Assembly: GCF_003144395.1 (NCBI RefSeq)
Contig: NZ_PENZ01000049.1
Coordinates: 21,721-85,720, forward strand
DNA length: 64,000 nt
Direction: 5' to 3'
Origin: Proteus faecis
GTDB lineage: Bacteria > Pseudomonadota > Gammaproteobacteria > Enterobacterales > Enterobacteriaceae
Shown: positions 28,160 to 38,491 of the stretch, piece after piece
How the letters are laid out: every line of letters starts with the position of its first letter
How positions within the stretch are numbered: the stretch's first letter is position 1
The notes under the pieces: generated by a model
Told to the model about the DNA's origin: nothing
The model's input: the letters and a program-made list of their open reading frames with translations, nothing else
Databases searched by the model: none
Made by a program: the position numbers and the translations under genes

Positions 28160-28783
28160 ATGCCTAGCTACTCAATTATGATAGTGGATGATCACCCTAT
28201 CATGAGATATGGATTACGGCTATTGTTAGAAAAAGACAAGGATTTTGTCGTAGTAAGCGAAAGTGGCAATGCTCAAGAGGCTGTAACCGCTGCAAAACAG
28301 TTAAAACCAGATTTAATTATGATGGATTTAAATCTGCAAGGGCGTTCAGGTATTGATATTATTCGAACACTTCGTCGCTCCGGATTAACATCTTATGTTC
28401 TTGTTTTATCCGTTTCTGATTCACGTAATGATGTTTATGCTGCATTGGATGCTGGCGCAAACGGTTATCTTTTAAAAGAGTGTGAATTAGACATGCTATT
28501 ACTTAGCCTACGCAAAGCGGCTGTTGGGCATCCCGTTTATAGTGAGCGAGTGTGGCAATATATTCAACTTAGGCAAAACTATTCTGATCCACTTTCAGCG
28601 TTGACTAAAAGAGAGTTAGATGTTCTTCATGAAGTGTCTGTTGGAATGAAAAATAAACAAATTGCTGAGAATTTATTTATTTCTGAAGAAACAGTGAAAG
28701 TTCACATTCGTAATATTTTAAAGAAATTGCAAGTCACGTCCCGTTTAGCTGCTAGTCTTATTCTTATTAAGCATCAGTACTAA
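28160..28783 (+). CDS. narP: LuxR/NarL-family response regulator, NarP-like
   Basis: 207 aa from the ATG at 28160, which follows AGGGAGAGGGG; a longer upstream frame lacks such a site. Receiver domain IMIVDDHPIMRYGLRLLL with phospho-acceptor Asp56 and a switch-region Lys in GYLLKECELD. C-terminal LuxR HTH LTKRELDVLHEVSVGMKNKQIAENLFISEETVKVHIRNILKKLQV. The HTH and receiver resemble E. coli NarP (nitrate/nitrite regulation with NarQ) closely by eye. No sensor kinase adjoins it, as for E. coli narP. Other NarL-family members cannot be fully excluded. Confidence 0.8.
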   Translation: MPSYSIMIVDDHPIMRYGLRLLLEKDKDFVVVSESGNAQEAVTAAKQLKPDLIMMDLNLQGRSGIDIIRTLRRSGLTSYVLVLSVSDSRNDVYAALDAGANGYLLKECELDMLLLSLRKAAVGHPVYSERVWQYIQLRQNYSDPLSALTKRELDVLHEVSVGMKNKQIAENLFISEETVKVHIRNILKKLQVTSRLAASLILIKHQY

Positions 28784-28789
28784 ACGTTT

Positions 28790-28812
28790 TACCCCGACAC
28801 AAGGTCGGGGTA
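28790..28812. terminator. hairpin after narP-like gene
   Basis: Perfect 9-bp GC-rich stem TACCCCGAC / GTCGGGGTA with a 5-nt loop, 6 bp after the stop codon. The U-tract is poor on either strand. Confidence 0.5.
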
Positions 28813-28862
28813 ATAAGATATATCGCTTTAATATTCCATTTAAATCTATATCAAATCATGTA

Positions 28863-29423
28863 TTACTCAATCGGTACTGGATAACTCAATACTTTAAAAT
28901 GGTTGCCAGGTAATTTTTCGATGTTTAGCTGATACAACTCTCGATTTATTCCATTAATCACAATATCAAGTTCACTAAAGGCGGATTGTATTTCTTCATT
29001 GGTTGCCCATGCTGGAATACCTCTCACACCATAATAAAAATAAATTTTACTTTTACCTGAGTCTATTGGCTGAATTTCTTTTATCTGACTAATGAAAAGG
29101 TGTCCATAACAGAAGTCTTGATAAGGTTGCCAAGCTTTACGCCCTTTTTCACTAAGATTAAACACCCATTCTTCTCCATTTTCGGTTTGTTCAATCAATC
29201 CAGCTTCAACTAATGCATGCATTCTTTCTAATACCCATGGTGCATCATCTTCATTGCTGTAGACAGGCCATTTCCCTTCGCCCAAACACAATAAATAATC
29301 ACTGTTAAAAAAAGCCTCTAAGGCTATTTTATACTCATCAACTTTTGGGTCATCTTTTTCTTCATCAGCCCAGCTAAAAGAAGAGAGTAAAAGCAATATA
29401 AGACTCAGTGAAATACTTTTCAT
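28863..29423 (-). CDS. exported hypothetical protein (about 186 aa)
   Basis: Start at MKSISLSLILLLLSSFSWA, a clear signal peptide; an upstream TTG frame adds only five residues. The mature protein is acidic at its start (DEEKDDPKVDEY). It then has a stretch resembling a winged helix (VLERMHALVEAGLIEQTENG, EEWVFNLSEKGRKAWQPY), an FCYGHLFISQIKEIQPI segment and a beta-rich tail. Two Cys (LLCLGEG and DFCYGH) could form a disulfide in the periplasm. It vaguely recalls CpmK-like proteins, but I do not assign a family. Monocistronic, convergent with narP. Confidence 0.7.
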   Translation of the reverse strand: MKSISLSLILLLLSSFSWADEEKDDPKVDEYKIALEAFFNSDYLLCLGEGKWPVYSNEDDAPWVLERMHALVEAGLIEQTENGEEWVFNLSEKGRKAWQPYQDFCYGHLFISQIKEIQPIDSGKSKIYFYYGVRGIPAWATNEEIQSAFSELDIVINGINRELYQLNIEKLPGNHFKVLSYPVPIE

Positions 29424-29629
29424 ATTTTCTTTTACCAACGGAAATCTTTATTCGTATTTATATTACCCTACGCTACACAATTCGTTACACTAACGTGACA
29501 GTTTAATATCCGATATATTTTATAATGTAAATAGGATTTTTCACTACACCAAAAGCTGTTATTTTGGAATTGTATAACACTCATTCTCATCAATACTAAT
29601 ATTACGTATTGTCATATAAGGAAAATATC

Positions 29630-30001
29630 ATGTCCACGACAAACCTGACATATACCATGTACGGCATAAAAAATTGCGATACCATCAAAAAAGCGCGTAA
29701 ATGGTTAGATGATAATCACATTCCTTACGCATTTCATGATTACCGCAAAGAGGGTTTGACGGAAGCATTATTACGCACCTTTACAGAAAATTTAGATTGG
29801 CAGACACTTGTGAATAAAAGAGGAACAACTTGGCGCCAATTATCCGATGAAGAAAAGAGTGCAATCACTGATGTTACCTCTGCAATCTCACTTATGTTAG
29901 ATAAACCTGCCATTATTAAACGCCCTATCCTTGTGTCATCAGATAATCGCTTTATTGTTGGTTTTGATGTCAATAATTATTCCACCTTTACAGGAGCTTA
30001 A
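29630..30001 (+). CDS. yffB: ArsC/Spx-family reductase YffB
   Basis: 123 aa from the ATG at 29630 (AAGGAAAATATC upstream). A thioredoxin-like ArsC fold with a single active-type Cys in [27 protein letters not shown] and [16 protein letters not shown]. It lacks the full arsenate-reductase cysteine set. The biochemical role of YffB is not settled. It ends 5 nt before dapE, as in E. coli, and provides the GGAG for dapE translation, so the two are co-transcribed. Confidence 0.93.
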   Translation: MSTTNLTYTMYGIKNCDTIKKARKWLDDNHIPYAFHDYRKEGLTEALLRTFTENLDWQTLVNKRGTTWRQLSDEEKSAITDVTSAISLMLDKPAIIKRPILVSSDNRFIVGFDVNNYSTFTGA

Positions 30002-30006
30002 TTTTT

Positions 30007-31137
30007 ATGTCCTGTCCTGTTATTGAGCTTGCACAACAACTGATTTCGCGTCCATCAATCAGTCCTGATGATCAAGGTTGTCAACAACTGATTATTGATA
30101 GGCTTGTCCCTCTTGGTTTTACTATTGAAAGAATGCCTTTTGGTGAAACTGAAAATTTCTGGGCTTGCCGTGGTGGTGAAGGTGAAACGCTGGCTTTTGC
30201 TGGTCATACTGATGTTGTACCAACAGGTGATCCTAATTTGTGGGATAACCCACCTTTTGAACCATCTATTCGTGATGGCATGTTATATGGGCGCGGAGCC
30301 GCAGATATGAAAGGCTCGCTTGCTGCAATGGTTGTAGCGGCTGAACGTTTTGTTCGCTCTTATCCCGACCACCGTGGACGACTCGCTTTTTTAATTACAT
30401 CAGATGAAGAAGCAAAAGCTGCTGATGGTACGATTAAAGTCGTACAATCTTTAATGTCGCGAGGTGAACGCCTCGATTATTGCCTTGTCGGTGAACCTTC
30501 AAGTCAACATCATTTAGGCGATATGGTAAAAAATGGTCGTCGAGGCTCAATAACAGCAAATTTAATTATTCAAGGTGTGCAAGGTCATGTCGCTTATCCA
30601 CACCTTGCAAAAAACCCTATTCATCTTGCCACCCCTTTTATCCAAGAACTCGTTAATACTGTTTGGGATGAAGGTAACGAATTTTTCCCTGCGACCACAA
30701 TGCAAATTGCCAATATCCATGCCGGTACAGGCAGTAATAATGTGATCCCCGGTGAGCTATTTATTCAATTTAATTTCCGTTTTAGTACGGCTATTACAGA
30801 TGAAGAAATTCGCCAACGTACAGAGGCGTTATTACAAAAACACCGACTTCACTATCAGTTGGAATGGTCTTTATCTGGTCAGCCTTTTATTACTGGGCAA
30901 GGAAAATTACTTGAAGCTGTACGTTACTCCGTTAAACATTACACCAACTTAGAACCGGAACTCTCCACCAGTGGAGGGACTTCTGATGGTCGGTTTATTG
31001 CCCAAATGGGCGCGCAAGTTGTCGAGTTAGGCCCCGTTAACGCAACAATTCATAAAGTTAATGAATGCGTTAATGCCGCAGATTTACAACAACTTAGCCG
31101 AATTTATCAGCGGGTTATGGAGCAACTTATTTTATGA
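30007..31137 (+). CDS. dapE: succinyl-diaminopimelate desuccinylase
   Basis: 376 aa, M20 metallopeptidase family. It hydrolyses N-succinyl-LL-diaminopimelate to LL-DAP in the lysine and peptidoglycan precursor pathway, cytoplasmic, with two zinc ions. Metal and catalytic motifs seen: [39 protein letters not shown], and [11 protein letters not shown] near the C-terminus with a terminal His in NATIHKVNE. It is second after yffB and overlaps the next gene by ATGA. Confidence 0.97.
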   Translation: MSCPVIELAQQLISRPSISPDDQGCQQLIIDRLVPLGFTIERMPFGETENFWACRGGEGETLAFAGHTDVVPTGDPNLWDNPPFEPSIRDGMLYGRGAADMKGSLAAMVVAAERFVRSYPDHRGRLAFLITSDEEAKAADGTIKVVQSLMSRGERLDYCLVGEPSSQHHLGDMVKNGRRGSITANLIIQGVQGHVAYPHLAKNPIHLATPFIQELVNTVWDEGNEFFPATTMQIANIHAGTGSNNVIPGELFIQFNFRFSTAITDEEIRQRTEALLQKHRLHYQLEWSLSGQPFITGQGKLLEAVRYSVKHYTNLEPELSTSGGTSDGRFIAQMGAQVVELGPVNATIHKVNECVNAADLQQLSRIYQRVMEQLIL

Positions 31138-31802
31138 TAACGCCTTTAATGTTAACAGGCCGTTCTACCGACCATTTAGTCACTTTATCCGGTCAGCATC
31201 GCTTACAATTTAATGCCACTAAGGCTTTTTTAGCATTACAACAACAAGCCACAAAAGCGGGTTTTAAATTAATGCCTGCTAGCTCTTTTCGTGATTTTAA
31301 TCGCCAATTAGCAATATGGAATGGAAAGTTTGAAGGCTCTCGTCCTGTTTTAGATGCACAAAGTCAGCCAATAGATATTCATACATTATCAGAAGGTGAA
31401 CGCTGTATTGCGATTTTAAAATGGTCAGCATTGCCCGGTGCAAGTCGTCATCATTGGGGCACTGAGATTGATATTTATGATCCTTTTCGTTTACCTGCAG
31501 GCCAGTCATTACAATTAGAGCCTTGGGAATACGAGGATGGTGGCTATTTTGCAGAGCTTAATGAATGGTTAACAGAAAATATGTCAGCGTATGATTTTTA
31601 TCGCCCTTTTACTCATAAAGAGAGCAATATTGCTTACGAGCCATGGCATATCAGTTATTGGCCTCTTTCTCATGAAGCGTCTCTTGCTTATACACCTGAT
31701 ATTCTAAAATCTGTGTTAGAAGAAGAGAATATTTATGGTAAACAGTGGCTTTTAGCTAATCTTGACGAGATATTTGCTCGTTACATTGTTTTGCCTGAAT
31801 AA
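31134..31802 (+). CDS. M15-family zinc metallopeptidase (VanY/LdcB-like)
   Basis: 222 aa. Zinc ligands of the M15B family are visible in [13 protein letters not shown] (His and Asp) and in EPWHISYW (catalytic Glu/His). [17 protein letters not shown] is the usual substrate-region motif. Such enzymes remove D-Ala or L-alanine from peptidoglycan peptides. No signal peptide is visible, so it may act in the cytoplasm on recycled muropeptides or reach the envelope by another route. Its ATG overlaps the dapE TGA, so it is translationally coupled to a peptidoglycan-precursor gene. Confidence 0.88.
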   Translation: MITPLMLTGRSTDHLVTLSGQHRLQFNATKAFLALQQQATKAGFKLMPASSFRDFNRQLAIWNGKFEGSRPVLDAQSQPIDIHTLSEGERCIAILKWSALPGASRHHWGTEIDIYDPFRLPAGQSLQLEPWEYEDGGYFAELNEWLTENMSAYDFYRPFTHKESNIAYEPWHISYWPLSHEASLAYTPDILKSVLEEENIYGKQWLLANLDEIFARYIVLPE

Positions 31803-31804
31803 TG

Positions 31805-32188
31805 TTATTTTTCATATGGAGCTTCTTGTTGATCATTAACAGGAAGTCTCCACATAAAGATCAATAAACAGACTAAAATTACCAGTAATATTATTCTGAC
31901 CCAAAGCATAGACACTAACCACAGTGAAATTGCAAAGGTAATTAAGATCACTAAAATAGCTTTAGGCTTTGCCCCTTTAGGCATAGCGCGATAAGTTTGC
32001 CAATATCGTAAATAAGGACCGAACCAAGAGCGATAAAGTAACCAATAATGGAAACGCTTTGACGAACGAGAAAAACACCATGCAGCAAGTAATAAGAAAG
32101 GTGTAGTAGGTAACACAGGCAAAATAACACCTAATGTGGCTAATCCAACACATAACCAACCTGCTATAATCAGTAATATCCGTTTCAT
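31805..32188 (-). CDS. ybaN: YbaN/DUF454 inner-membrane protein
   Basis: 127 aa from the ATG at 32188 (a TTG five codons earlier is also open but less likely). The family signature is RILLIIAGWLCVGLATLGVILPVLPTTPFLLLAAWCFSRSS, followed by a FGPYLRYWQTYRAMP loop and two C-terminal transmembrane segments. Function unknown. It is convergent with the M15 gene, with only 2 bp between the two stop codons. Confidence 0.9.
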   Translation of the reverse strand: MKRILLIIAGWLCVGLATLGVILPVLPTTPFLLLAAWCFSRSSKRFHYWLLYRSWFGPYLRYWQTYRAMPKGAKPKAILVILITFAISLWLVSMLWVRIILLVILVCLLIFMWRLPVNDQQEAPYEK

Positions 32189-32286
32189 GCTGTGTTTTTC
32201 CAACCTATGCTTTATTGCGTTATTTTATAGAGCAAATAAAAAAGATCCTCATTCTCAACAACAATTTTAAAATATAAGGCTTATTT

Positions 32287-32496
32287 ATGCACTGGTTTGC
32301 TAACTATTGGTGGGTAATTTTAATTCTTTTAATAGGAATTATTATTAACGCTATTAAAGATATGAACAAAATCGATCCTAAGCAATTTCTTAAAAATAAG
32401 CGGAAATTACCTCCACATCGTGATTTTAATGATAAATGGGATGATGAAGATGATTGGCCTAAACAAAATCAAAACAAGAAGGATGAGAATAAGTAG
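32287..32496 (+). CDS. ypfN: YpfN family (UPF0370) small membrane protein
   Basis: 69 aa. One N-terminal transmembrane helix ([17 protein letters not shown]) is followed by the conserved [15 protein letters not shown], and an acidic, charged tail ([16 protein letters not shown]). Function unknown. Its 3' end overlaps the 3' end of the convergent tmcA by 38 bp. It neighbours tmcA and dapE as in E. coli. Confidence 0.9.
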   Translation: MHWFANYWWVILILLIGIIINAIKDMNKIDPKQFLKNKRKLPPHRDFNDKWDDEDDWPKQNQNKKDENK

Positions 32497-34507
32497 ATAA
32501 CCACTGTTGATAACGCGATGTTAATTGAGCATCTTTTTCAGCCATTAATCGCGCACATTGCTCTCTTAATTGCTTGGTTAAGACTTTTTTTCCTGATAAA
32601 GAAAACTCAGCCACACACTGCTCAACTGATTTATTGTCTACAAAAAAAGCCACTAATAACGGATAGCGTTGCTCATAACCGACCAAAAAGTTAGCAACAC
32701 TCTCATAAACAGTAAGAGCTGGACGATGAGCAAAGGCAAAACCTGCCATCATTAACCAATTGTCTTGTGCTGTCGCACTATAACTTGGTATTAACTTATC
32801 CGCTAAGCGGAGCTTTGTTTGCAGTTCTATCTGCTGATATTGCAAAGCAAAGGCACTTAAAGACGAGCGCAATAATTGTTCGCCTTTTTCAGTCAGTGGA
32901 TACATCGCCATTGCGGTGTAACATCCACTACTTGCCTCTTTATGTACCCCTAGTCGTACTATTTGAAAACCACATTGCATCCAAAACTGCGCTAATGTCT
33001 CAGTGTAACCAAAGCTCACTGAAAGATAATCAATCGCCTGTTTGTGACTCTCTTTTACAATATTAGCAATCAAAGTTGCGGCAATTTTTTGGCGTCGATA
33101 TTGAGGTAAAACAGCGATACGACTAATACGCAATGAGTTTAAACACATTGCATCAGGTATTAAACCATAAGTGACTAATGATTGAGCAACTAGATTACCT
33201 CTAGGCCGACGAATACCTAACCAAACATCGTGAGCAAGTTCGAAAGGTAATCCCCCTTCTTCGATACACCACACAGCACCTACAATCTTGTTATTGATTG
33301 ATGCTGACCAATAACGCTGTTTCTGACCATCAAGTAAACGTCGTAGGTCAAGTGGTGTTGTTCGATAATGCGCACTAGTCAGTAACTGATAAAAATCATA
33401 TAGATGTGAAATATTATTATGCCAATTTCCTTGAAGCTGGTGAATATCGACATCACCTTGTTGCTGACAATCAAAATTGTATTTCGGCTCATCAAGCAAT
33501 AACAACTGATTAAGCCAATTTTCTAATGGGCAATCAGTAGCCCAACGAATGGGGGTTTGTAATTGATAGGTACGCAAATTAGGAATGTTGTCTCCTAATT
33601 TCAGCATAAAACCTCGCCCAGTTCCTTCATAACCTTGTACTGTAGTTGTCATTAATACATTAGGAAAATAACCACACAGCGCTTCTAATTGTGCAATGGG
33701 CACAGAAGCAGCCTCATCAATAATCAGCCAATCACTTTGAATTTCGTTATTTATACACAGTGCTAATAAATTATCAGGAGAATAAAATGAAATAGCTTTA
33801 CTGGTGTGTGCAGATAAAACATCTGTGCTATTTTTAGCAGGCGCACATACCAATACATTTCCTTGATATTGCTCGATAAACATTCCTGCTAAAGCTGATT
33901 TTCCTCGGCCTCTTGGTGCAATAACACTCGAAATACCAGATGTCGATAAAAGCAATTTGTCTAAAATAACTTGCTGTTCTGCTGTCGGTTTACCCTGTGG
34001 AAGCGCCCAAGGTTTAGCTTTTTCAATCAATGTAGGTAATTGAAATGGCATGGATTGTTGCCATAGCATCACTTGCTCATCACCTAAAGTGATATTTTTT
34101 AACCATGCTATAAAATTTGGTGTTGAAAGCACACCTTGAGCATCATTCCAGCGCTGACTATCGTTATCGATATAACGATCCCAACTTTCAATCTCAGGTA
34201 GGCATAAAATCAATATACTGCCTGCTTTTAATGTCCCCGTTAACATAGCTAAAGCATCAGTATTAAATCCCTCATTAGCATCAAAAACAGCATGTAAGAA
34301 CTCACGCCCTAATAGACGAATAGCTTGTTCAGGTAACAAAGCATCAGGCTGATTGGAAGAAATTGTGACCCAATCACCTTGGCATAATTGAGTAACTTGC
34401 TGGATCAGCGCAGTTTGCCATGCCGGTTCCCCCGCTAATAGTAGTAATTGGCGTTGCCCTAATTGAGCTAATTTTTGCTGATATTGATGTAAATGGGAAA
34501 ATGACAC
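32459..34507 (-). CDS. tmcA: tRNA(Met) cytidine acetyltransferase
   Basis: 682 aa (E. coli 671). It makes N4-acetylcytidine at wobble C34 of elongator tRNA-Met using acetyl-CoA and ATP/GTP. The helicase-like module has P-loop [12 protein letters not shown] and Walker [12 protein letters not shown]. The GNAT module has [19 protein letters not shown] and [19 protein letters not shown]-terminal tRNA-binding tail follows. GTG start, 2 nt after the yeaL stop, so probably coupled to it. The 3' end overlaps convergent ypfN. Confidence 0.95.
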   Translation of the reverse strand: MSFSHLHQYQQKLAQLGQRQLLLLAGEPAWQTALIQQVTQLCQGDWVTISSNQPDALLPEQAIRLLGREFLHAVFDANEGFNTDALAMLTGTLKAGSILILCLPEIESWDRYIDNDSQRWNDAQGVLSTPNFIAWLKNITLGDEQVMLWQQSMPFQLPTLIEKAKPWALPQGKPTAEQQVILDKLLLSTSGISSVIAPRGRGKSALAGMFIEQYQGNVLVCAPAKNSTDVLSAHTSKAISFYSPDNLLALCINNEIQSDWLIIDEAASVPIAQLEALCGYFPNVLMTTTVQGYEGTGRGFMLKLGDNIPNLRTYQLQTPIRWATDCPLENWLNQLLLLDEPKYNFDCQQQGDVDIHQLQGNWHNNISHLYDFYQLLTSAHYRTTPLDLRRLLDGQKQRYWSASINNKIVGAVWCIEEGGLPFELAHDVWLGIRRPRGNLVAQSLVTYGLIPDAMCLNSLRISRIAVLPQYRRQKIAATLIANIVKESHKQAIDYLSVSFGYTETLAQFWMQCGFQIVRLGVHKEASSGCYTAMAMYPLTEKGEQLLRSSLSAFALQYQQIELQTKLRLADKLIPSYSATAQDNWLMMAGFAFAHRPALTVYESVANFLVGYEQRYPLLVAFFVDNKSVEQCVAEFSLSGKKVLTKQLREQCARLMAEKDAQLTSRYQQWLSTYSHPSCFDFV

Positions 34508-34509
34508 AG

Positions 34510-34962
34510 CTAGGATTTACCGATTAACAATGAAAGAATACCTGCTGCAATTAATGGCCCAACGGGAACTCCTCGGAAAAGTGCGACACCAATGACAGTT
34601 CCTACTAATAAGCCGGCAACCGTCGAAGGCTGGTTATTCATTAAAGAAACGCCTCGAGCACCTAACCAAGAAACTGCGATACCTATTGCAATTGCTAGCA
34701 GTGATTTCCAGTTTAAAAATGAGTTAAGCACTTCTTGCCCTGAAATACGCCCAGTTGCAATGGGGGTCATTACCCCAATAGTCAGAATTAAGATCCCGAT
34801 GGTCATACCATATTTTTCAACAACAGGAAAATATTGATTTAGCGGCGTAATTTTAATCACTAGCAAAGCAAGCATTGCTAGCGTTACAGTCATATTATGA
34901 CTAATAATGCCAAGTCCGGCGAGAACCAGCAAAATTAATAGTGAGGGATCAACGTTACTCAT
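34510..34962 (-). CDS. yeaL: YeaL/DUF441 integral membrane protein
   Basis: 150 aa with about four transmembrane helices and the family pattern [42 protein letters not shown] and [21 protein letters not shown]. Function unknown. AGGAACAAAT precedes the ATG. In E. coli yeaL lies elsewhere; here it is placed between ypfJ and tmcA, a local rearrangement of an otherwise conserved block. Confidence 0.9.
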   Translation of the reverse strand: MSNVDPSLLILLVLAGLGIISHNMTVTLAMLALLVIKITPLNQYFPVVEKYGMTIGILILTIGVMTPIATGRISGQEVLNSFLNWKSLLAIAIGIAVSWLGARGVSLMNNQPSTVAGLLVGTVIGVALFRGVPVGPLIAAGILSLLIGKS

Positions 34963-35023
34963 ATTTGTTCCTAAGCCTTTCGCTTTATAGCGTTAATTAT
35001 CTTATAGTTACCGACGAATGGTA

Positions 35024-35908
35024 TTAGTTCAAAGACGAAGAAGCAAATGTATCGCAAGATTTGATGCTACCACTGTTATAGCCTCTCATAAACCAAGTCT
35101 TACGCTGTTCTGCCGTGCCGTGTGTAAAGCTATCAGGCACGACATAACCTTGCTGTTGTTTCTGTAATTTGTCATCACCGATCGCTTGTGCCGTTTTGAT
35201 CGCAGTTAATAAATCGCTTTCGTCAATACGACCTTCACCCGCAATAAAACGTCCCCACATTCCAGCAAAACAGTCTGCTTGCAACTCTAATTTTACGGAT
35301 AAACGATTTACCTCTGCTTTCGAGCGCGCCATTTGTTGTTGTTCACGCATTTGATTAGTGATACCCAATAAATGCTGAACATGGTGTCCAACTTCATGTG
35401 AAATCACATAACCTTGAGCAAATTCACCACCACCACCTAGGTTCTGTTTCATTTCATTATAAAAAGAGAGATCTAGATAAATTTTTCTATCCGCGGGGCA
35501 ATAAAAAGGTCCCATTATTTTCGTGCCTGTGCCACATTGCGTTGCGGTGCTATTGGTATATAAAACGAGTTTAGGATAGCTATATTGTTTGCCTGCTTGA
35601 GCAAAAATAGTTTGCCAAAAATCTTCTGTACTGGCTAAAACAACGCTACTAAAATCTGCAGCCTCATTATAAAGAGCACTTTGTTGTTCGTTGCGTTGTG
35701 GCGCTTGGTTGGTTTCACCGGTTAATGAGTTAAAGTCAAACCCCATAAAACTGGCTATCACTAAAATAATAATAACTACAAACCCGTATTTCGTGCGTAA
35801 TAAAAGTGCAATTAATCCTAATGGGAGATTACCACCACCAGACGCGGAGGAAGATTGCCCTCTTCTATCTTCAACATTGTCACTTCTCCGGCGATCATTC
35901 CAACGCAT
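35024..35908 (-). CDS. ypfJ: YpfJ-type neutral zinc metallopeptidase (putative)
   Basis: 294 aa. One transmembrane segment (GFVVIIILVIASFMGF, about residues 43-58) follows a charged cytoplasmic N-terminus (MRWNDRRRSDNVEDRRG). The external domain carries the zinc motif YVISHEVGHHVQHL and LELQADCFAGMWG. The family is membrane-anchored and its substrate is unknown. It sits in the E. coli-like order purC-ypfJ-tmcA, here with yeaL added. Confidence 0.92.
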   Translation of the reverse strand: MRWNDRRRSDNVEDRRGQSSSASGGGNLPLGLIALLLRTKYGFVVIIILVIASFMGFDFNSLTGETNQAPQRNEQQSALYNEAADFSSVVLASTEDFWQTIFAQAGKQYSYPKLVLYTNSTATQCGTGTKIMGPFYCPADRKIYLDLSFYNEMKQNLGGGGEFAQGYVISHEVGHHVQHLLGITNQMREQQQMARSKAEVNRLSVKLELQADCFAGMWGRFIAGEGRIDESDLLTAIKTAQAIGDDKLQKQQQGYVVPDSFTHGTAEQRKTWFMRGYNSGSIKSCDTFASSSLN

Positions 35909-36173
35909 AACTTATCCCCACAGTTTAAATAGATGACTTTAGCTTTATAATGAACAAATTTATCACTTGATTTGAGATAATAACAAAAAAATTGCAAACA
36001 CTATCCTCTATTTTTTAAGAGCAAGATAATAGAGGCTATCAAAGTAAAATAGCGCTCGTTATCACCTCGAAGAAATGAGCATCATAAAGAATTAAAACTG
36101 CTTTCTTAATGATTTCATAATAGAATTCTTATATCTTGCTTCTGTTCTTCTTTACTAATAAATAGATATTTTA

Positions 36174-36329
36174 ATGACTCGAACTCAACGTTTGTTCACT
36201 TTATTGCAGATTTTAAAAGAGAATCGCTATCCAATAACGGCAGAAGTTCTGGCTGATAAATTACAAGTACGTTTAATACACTCCCTTTTAAACGTACCAC
36301 TTAAGACAAAAGGTCAGCTTTTAGGCTGA
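36174..36329 (+). pseudogene. truncated HTH (WYL/YafY-type) regulator remnant
   Basis: 51 codons: MTRTQRLFTLLQILKENRYP, then ITAEVLADKLQV is the N-terminal HTH_11 of WYL-domain regulators. Homology stops exactly where the recognition helix (normally S-x-RTVYRDI) should begin; the frame continues as RLIHSLLN and ends inside the purC terminator. The remaining 180 or more residues of the family are missing, so it is a deletion remnant. Confidence 0.75.
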
Positions 36330-36335
36330 CCTTTT
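36308..36335. terminator. purC terminator
   Basis: Perfect 11-bp stem AAAAGGTCAGC / GCTGACCTTTT with a 6-nt loop, T-rich both ways, 42 bp after the purC stop. Confidence 0.85.
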
Positions 36336-36376
36336 CTAATTACACCATGTTTAACTTGACGTAATCGTTTGCGTAT

Positions 36377-37090
36377 TTAGTCTAAAGAAACACCAATTCG
36401 ACGTGCAACTTCTTCGTATGCTTCAATCAATCCGCCTAAGCTTTGACGGAAACGGTCTTTATCCATTTTATCTAAGGTATTTTTATCCCATAAGCGGCTT
36501 CCGTCAGGAGAGAACTCATCACCTAATACAACTTTGCCATGGAATAGACCAAACTCAAGTTTAAAATCGACTAAAATAAGTCCTGCTTTATCAAAGAGTT
36601 CACTAAGGACATCGTTTGCTTTATAGCTCAAACGTTTCATTTCTGCGAGGTTTTCTTTAGACACCCAATCAAAGGTTTCACAATAAGATTCATTGACCAT
36701 AGGATCATGGCGAGCATCATCTTTTAAGAATAAATCAAAGATTGGTGGATTTAAAAGTGTACCTTCTTCGATACCTAAACGTTTAACTAATGATCCCGCT
36801 GCACGATTACGAATAACGCATTCAACAGGTACCATATCGAGTTTTTTTACTAGCACTTCATTATCAGAAAGCAAACGTTCCATCTGCGTTGGGATACCCG
36901 CTTCTTCCAGTTTATTCATAATGAAATGGTTAAATTTATTATTTACCATACCCTTACGATCAAACTGTTCAATACGTTGGCCATCTAACGCTGATGTATC
37001 ATTTCTAAATTCAAGGATAAGAAAATCAGAAGATTCAGTGGCATAGACTGTTTTTGCTTTTCCACGATACAACTCAGCTTTTTTCTGCAT
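36377..37090 (-). CDS. purC: SAICAR synthetase (phosphoribosylaminoimidazole-succinocarboxamide synthase)
   Basis: 237 aa from [13 protein letters not shown], as in E. coli (237), with GGAG 8 nt upstream; a GTG three codons earlier is dismissed. It joins CAIR and aspartate with ATP, step 7 of de novo purine synthesis. Landmarks: [47 protein letters not shown] and [15 protein letters not shown] weak PurR-like match (AAGCAAATTTCTTGTT, 10 of 16) lies about 40 bp upstream. Monocistronic. Confidence 0.97.
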   Translation of the reverse strand: MQKKAELYRGKAKTVYATESSDFLILEFRNDTSALDGQRIEQFDRKGMVNNKFNHFIMNKLEEAGIPTQMERLLSDNEVLVKKLDMVPVECVIRNRAAGSLVKRLGIEEGTLLNPPIFDLFLKDDARHDPMVNESYCETFDWVSKENLAEMKRLSYKANDVLSELFDKAGLILVDFKLEFGLFHGKVVLGDEFSPDGSRLWDKNTLDKMDKDRFRQSLGGLIEAYEEVARRIGVSLD

Positions 37091-37613
37091 CTGACACACT
37101 CCAAAGATGTGATAGGTTTAACAAGAAATTTGCTTCCCATACTCTACTCTAGATTAGATAAAAAAGCTTTTAAAACGTGAGTACTATCACTAAAAAAATC
37201 TCATCGACAACACACTACTCACAACATTTTTTATTGAAAACCACGCCATCATTAACAATCATATTTCAATTAATTCTATTGAATAATAATCCTAATAACA
37301 AAACTTATAACTACCAACAAAAGAATGGCGTGATAAAAATAGAGTCCATATAATATAAAACGTCAGAATAAGAACAGTTATAGATTATATCACCACATTA
37401 TTTCTATTTTTAGATTATATTATTGTGAACATTAGGTCTGTTTCAAATTACACTTGTTTAGAGTAATTAATAATAAAAAAACCAGGCTAATTTCTTTTTA
37501 TGGAGAATTAATCTGGTTATCAATATTCGCATCAACACGTTTTGATGATTTATCTCTTATCTATTTTTATATTTAACATATGCATATTATCTTTTAATAA
37601 TGTAATGTTTGAC
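37091..37613. other. AT-rich intergenic region upstream of purC
   Basis: Holds the purC promoter region on its left and the PAP2-gene terminator on its right. Nothing else is recognised. Confidence 0.5.
37480..37518 (-). terminator. terminator of PAP2 gene
   Basis: Imperfect long stem on the minus strand (AACCAGATTAATTCT against AGAAATTAGCCTGGT) followed by TTTTTTATTATT. It lies about 95 bp after the PAP2 stop. Confidence 0.65.
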
Positions 37614-38204
37614 TTAAATAATAAAACAATAGATCTCATAAGCAAGCCAACCTAATAAAGCGCCAGCAGGTAAATCAATTAAGTAATGTTGTTTCGTAAA
37701 CATGCAAGATAATGCAATAAATAATGGGAATAAGAAAACCCATGGTCCTAAGGTTGCATAAGCAAGGCATGCTGTGAGTGTTGCAACGGAAACATGCATA
37801 CTTGGAAAACAGTTTGAGGAGTCATCAAAATACTGAACGAACTTAAGAAATTTCTCTGACGCTGTTTTACCAGGATTTAAGGTACGCCAATGCGCTGGGG
37901 TTGCAACAGGGAATACAATAAAGAAAAACATTTGCATGACTAACAAAACAATATAACTAAAAACAATCATAATAAATTGTCTTGAGTCTTGAATGATCCA
38001 ATTGAGATATAAAATGGCAGGATAATATAAAAAACTATAGATCCATGACCACCATGGCCAAAAAGGAATTTTTTCATCAATCGGTGAATTAATAATTTTC
38101 ACTTCTCTCAATGTATATCGTTGAGTAAAAAAATAAAATTGATAAACACCTACAATAAGTATCCCACTTAATATCAAGTGAATAATCATATCACCTGCGC
38201 TCAT
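37614..38204 (-). CDS. PAP2-superfamily phosphatase, membrane-bound
   Basis: 196 aa with five to six predicted transmembrane helices. The PAP2 motifs are CFPSMHVSVATL (PSMH core) and KQHYLIDLPAGALLG (the catalytic His and Asp of motif 3). A PAHWRTLNPGKTAS loop precedes them. Members dephosphorylate lipid phosphates such as undecaprenyl pyrophosphate or phosphatidate, or transfer phospho-head groups (inositol-phosphorylceramide synthase-like PAP2_3). The substrate is not deducible. Monocistronic, between bamC and purC, a gene order not seen in E. coli. Confidence 0.85.
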   Translation of the reverse strand: MSAGDMIIHLILSGILIVGVYQFYFFTQRYTLREVKIINSPIDEKIPFWPWWSWIYSFLYYPAILYLNWIIQDSRQFIMIVFSYIVLLVMQMFFFIVFPVATPAHWRTLNPGKTASEKFLKFVQYFDDSSNCFPSMHVSVATLTACLAYATLGPWVFLFPLFIALSCMFTKQHYLIDLPAGALLGWLAYEIYCFII

Positions 38205-38440
38205 AAATACTCCTTCATATAGTCAGAGAGTGCTTTGTTATTTTTATTTAAGAATAAGAATTGAGGCAATATTGCATAAATTTAAACGTATTGCATTAAG
38301 ATTAATATTATTAATAATTTTAAATTAAACCTATCATTTAAAGAGTATTCAATTAATGATGTTTAATCTGATAGTTCCAATTGTATTTTTATAAATACAT
38401 TTCAATTTAAATTAATACAATTAAATTAAGATCATAAAAA

Positions 38441-38468
38441 AAGCCACACAATTTTTATTGTGCGGCTT
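38441..38468 (-). terminator. bamC terminator
   Basis: Stem AAGCCGCACAAT / ATTGTGTGGCTT (one wobble) with a 4-nt loop, followed on the minus strand by a T-run, 24 bp after the bamC stop. Confidence 0.85.
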
Positions 38469-38491
38469 CTCATATTTTTGAAAAATAATAC

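Noticed and set aside
27964..28167. 67-codon hydrophobic frame upstream of the NarP-like gene
   Set aside because: No ribosome-binding sequence, overlaps the regulator start out of frame, and AT-rich DNA gives such frames by chance.
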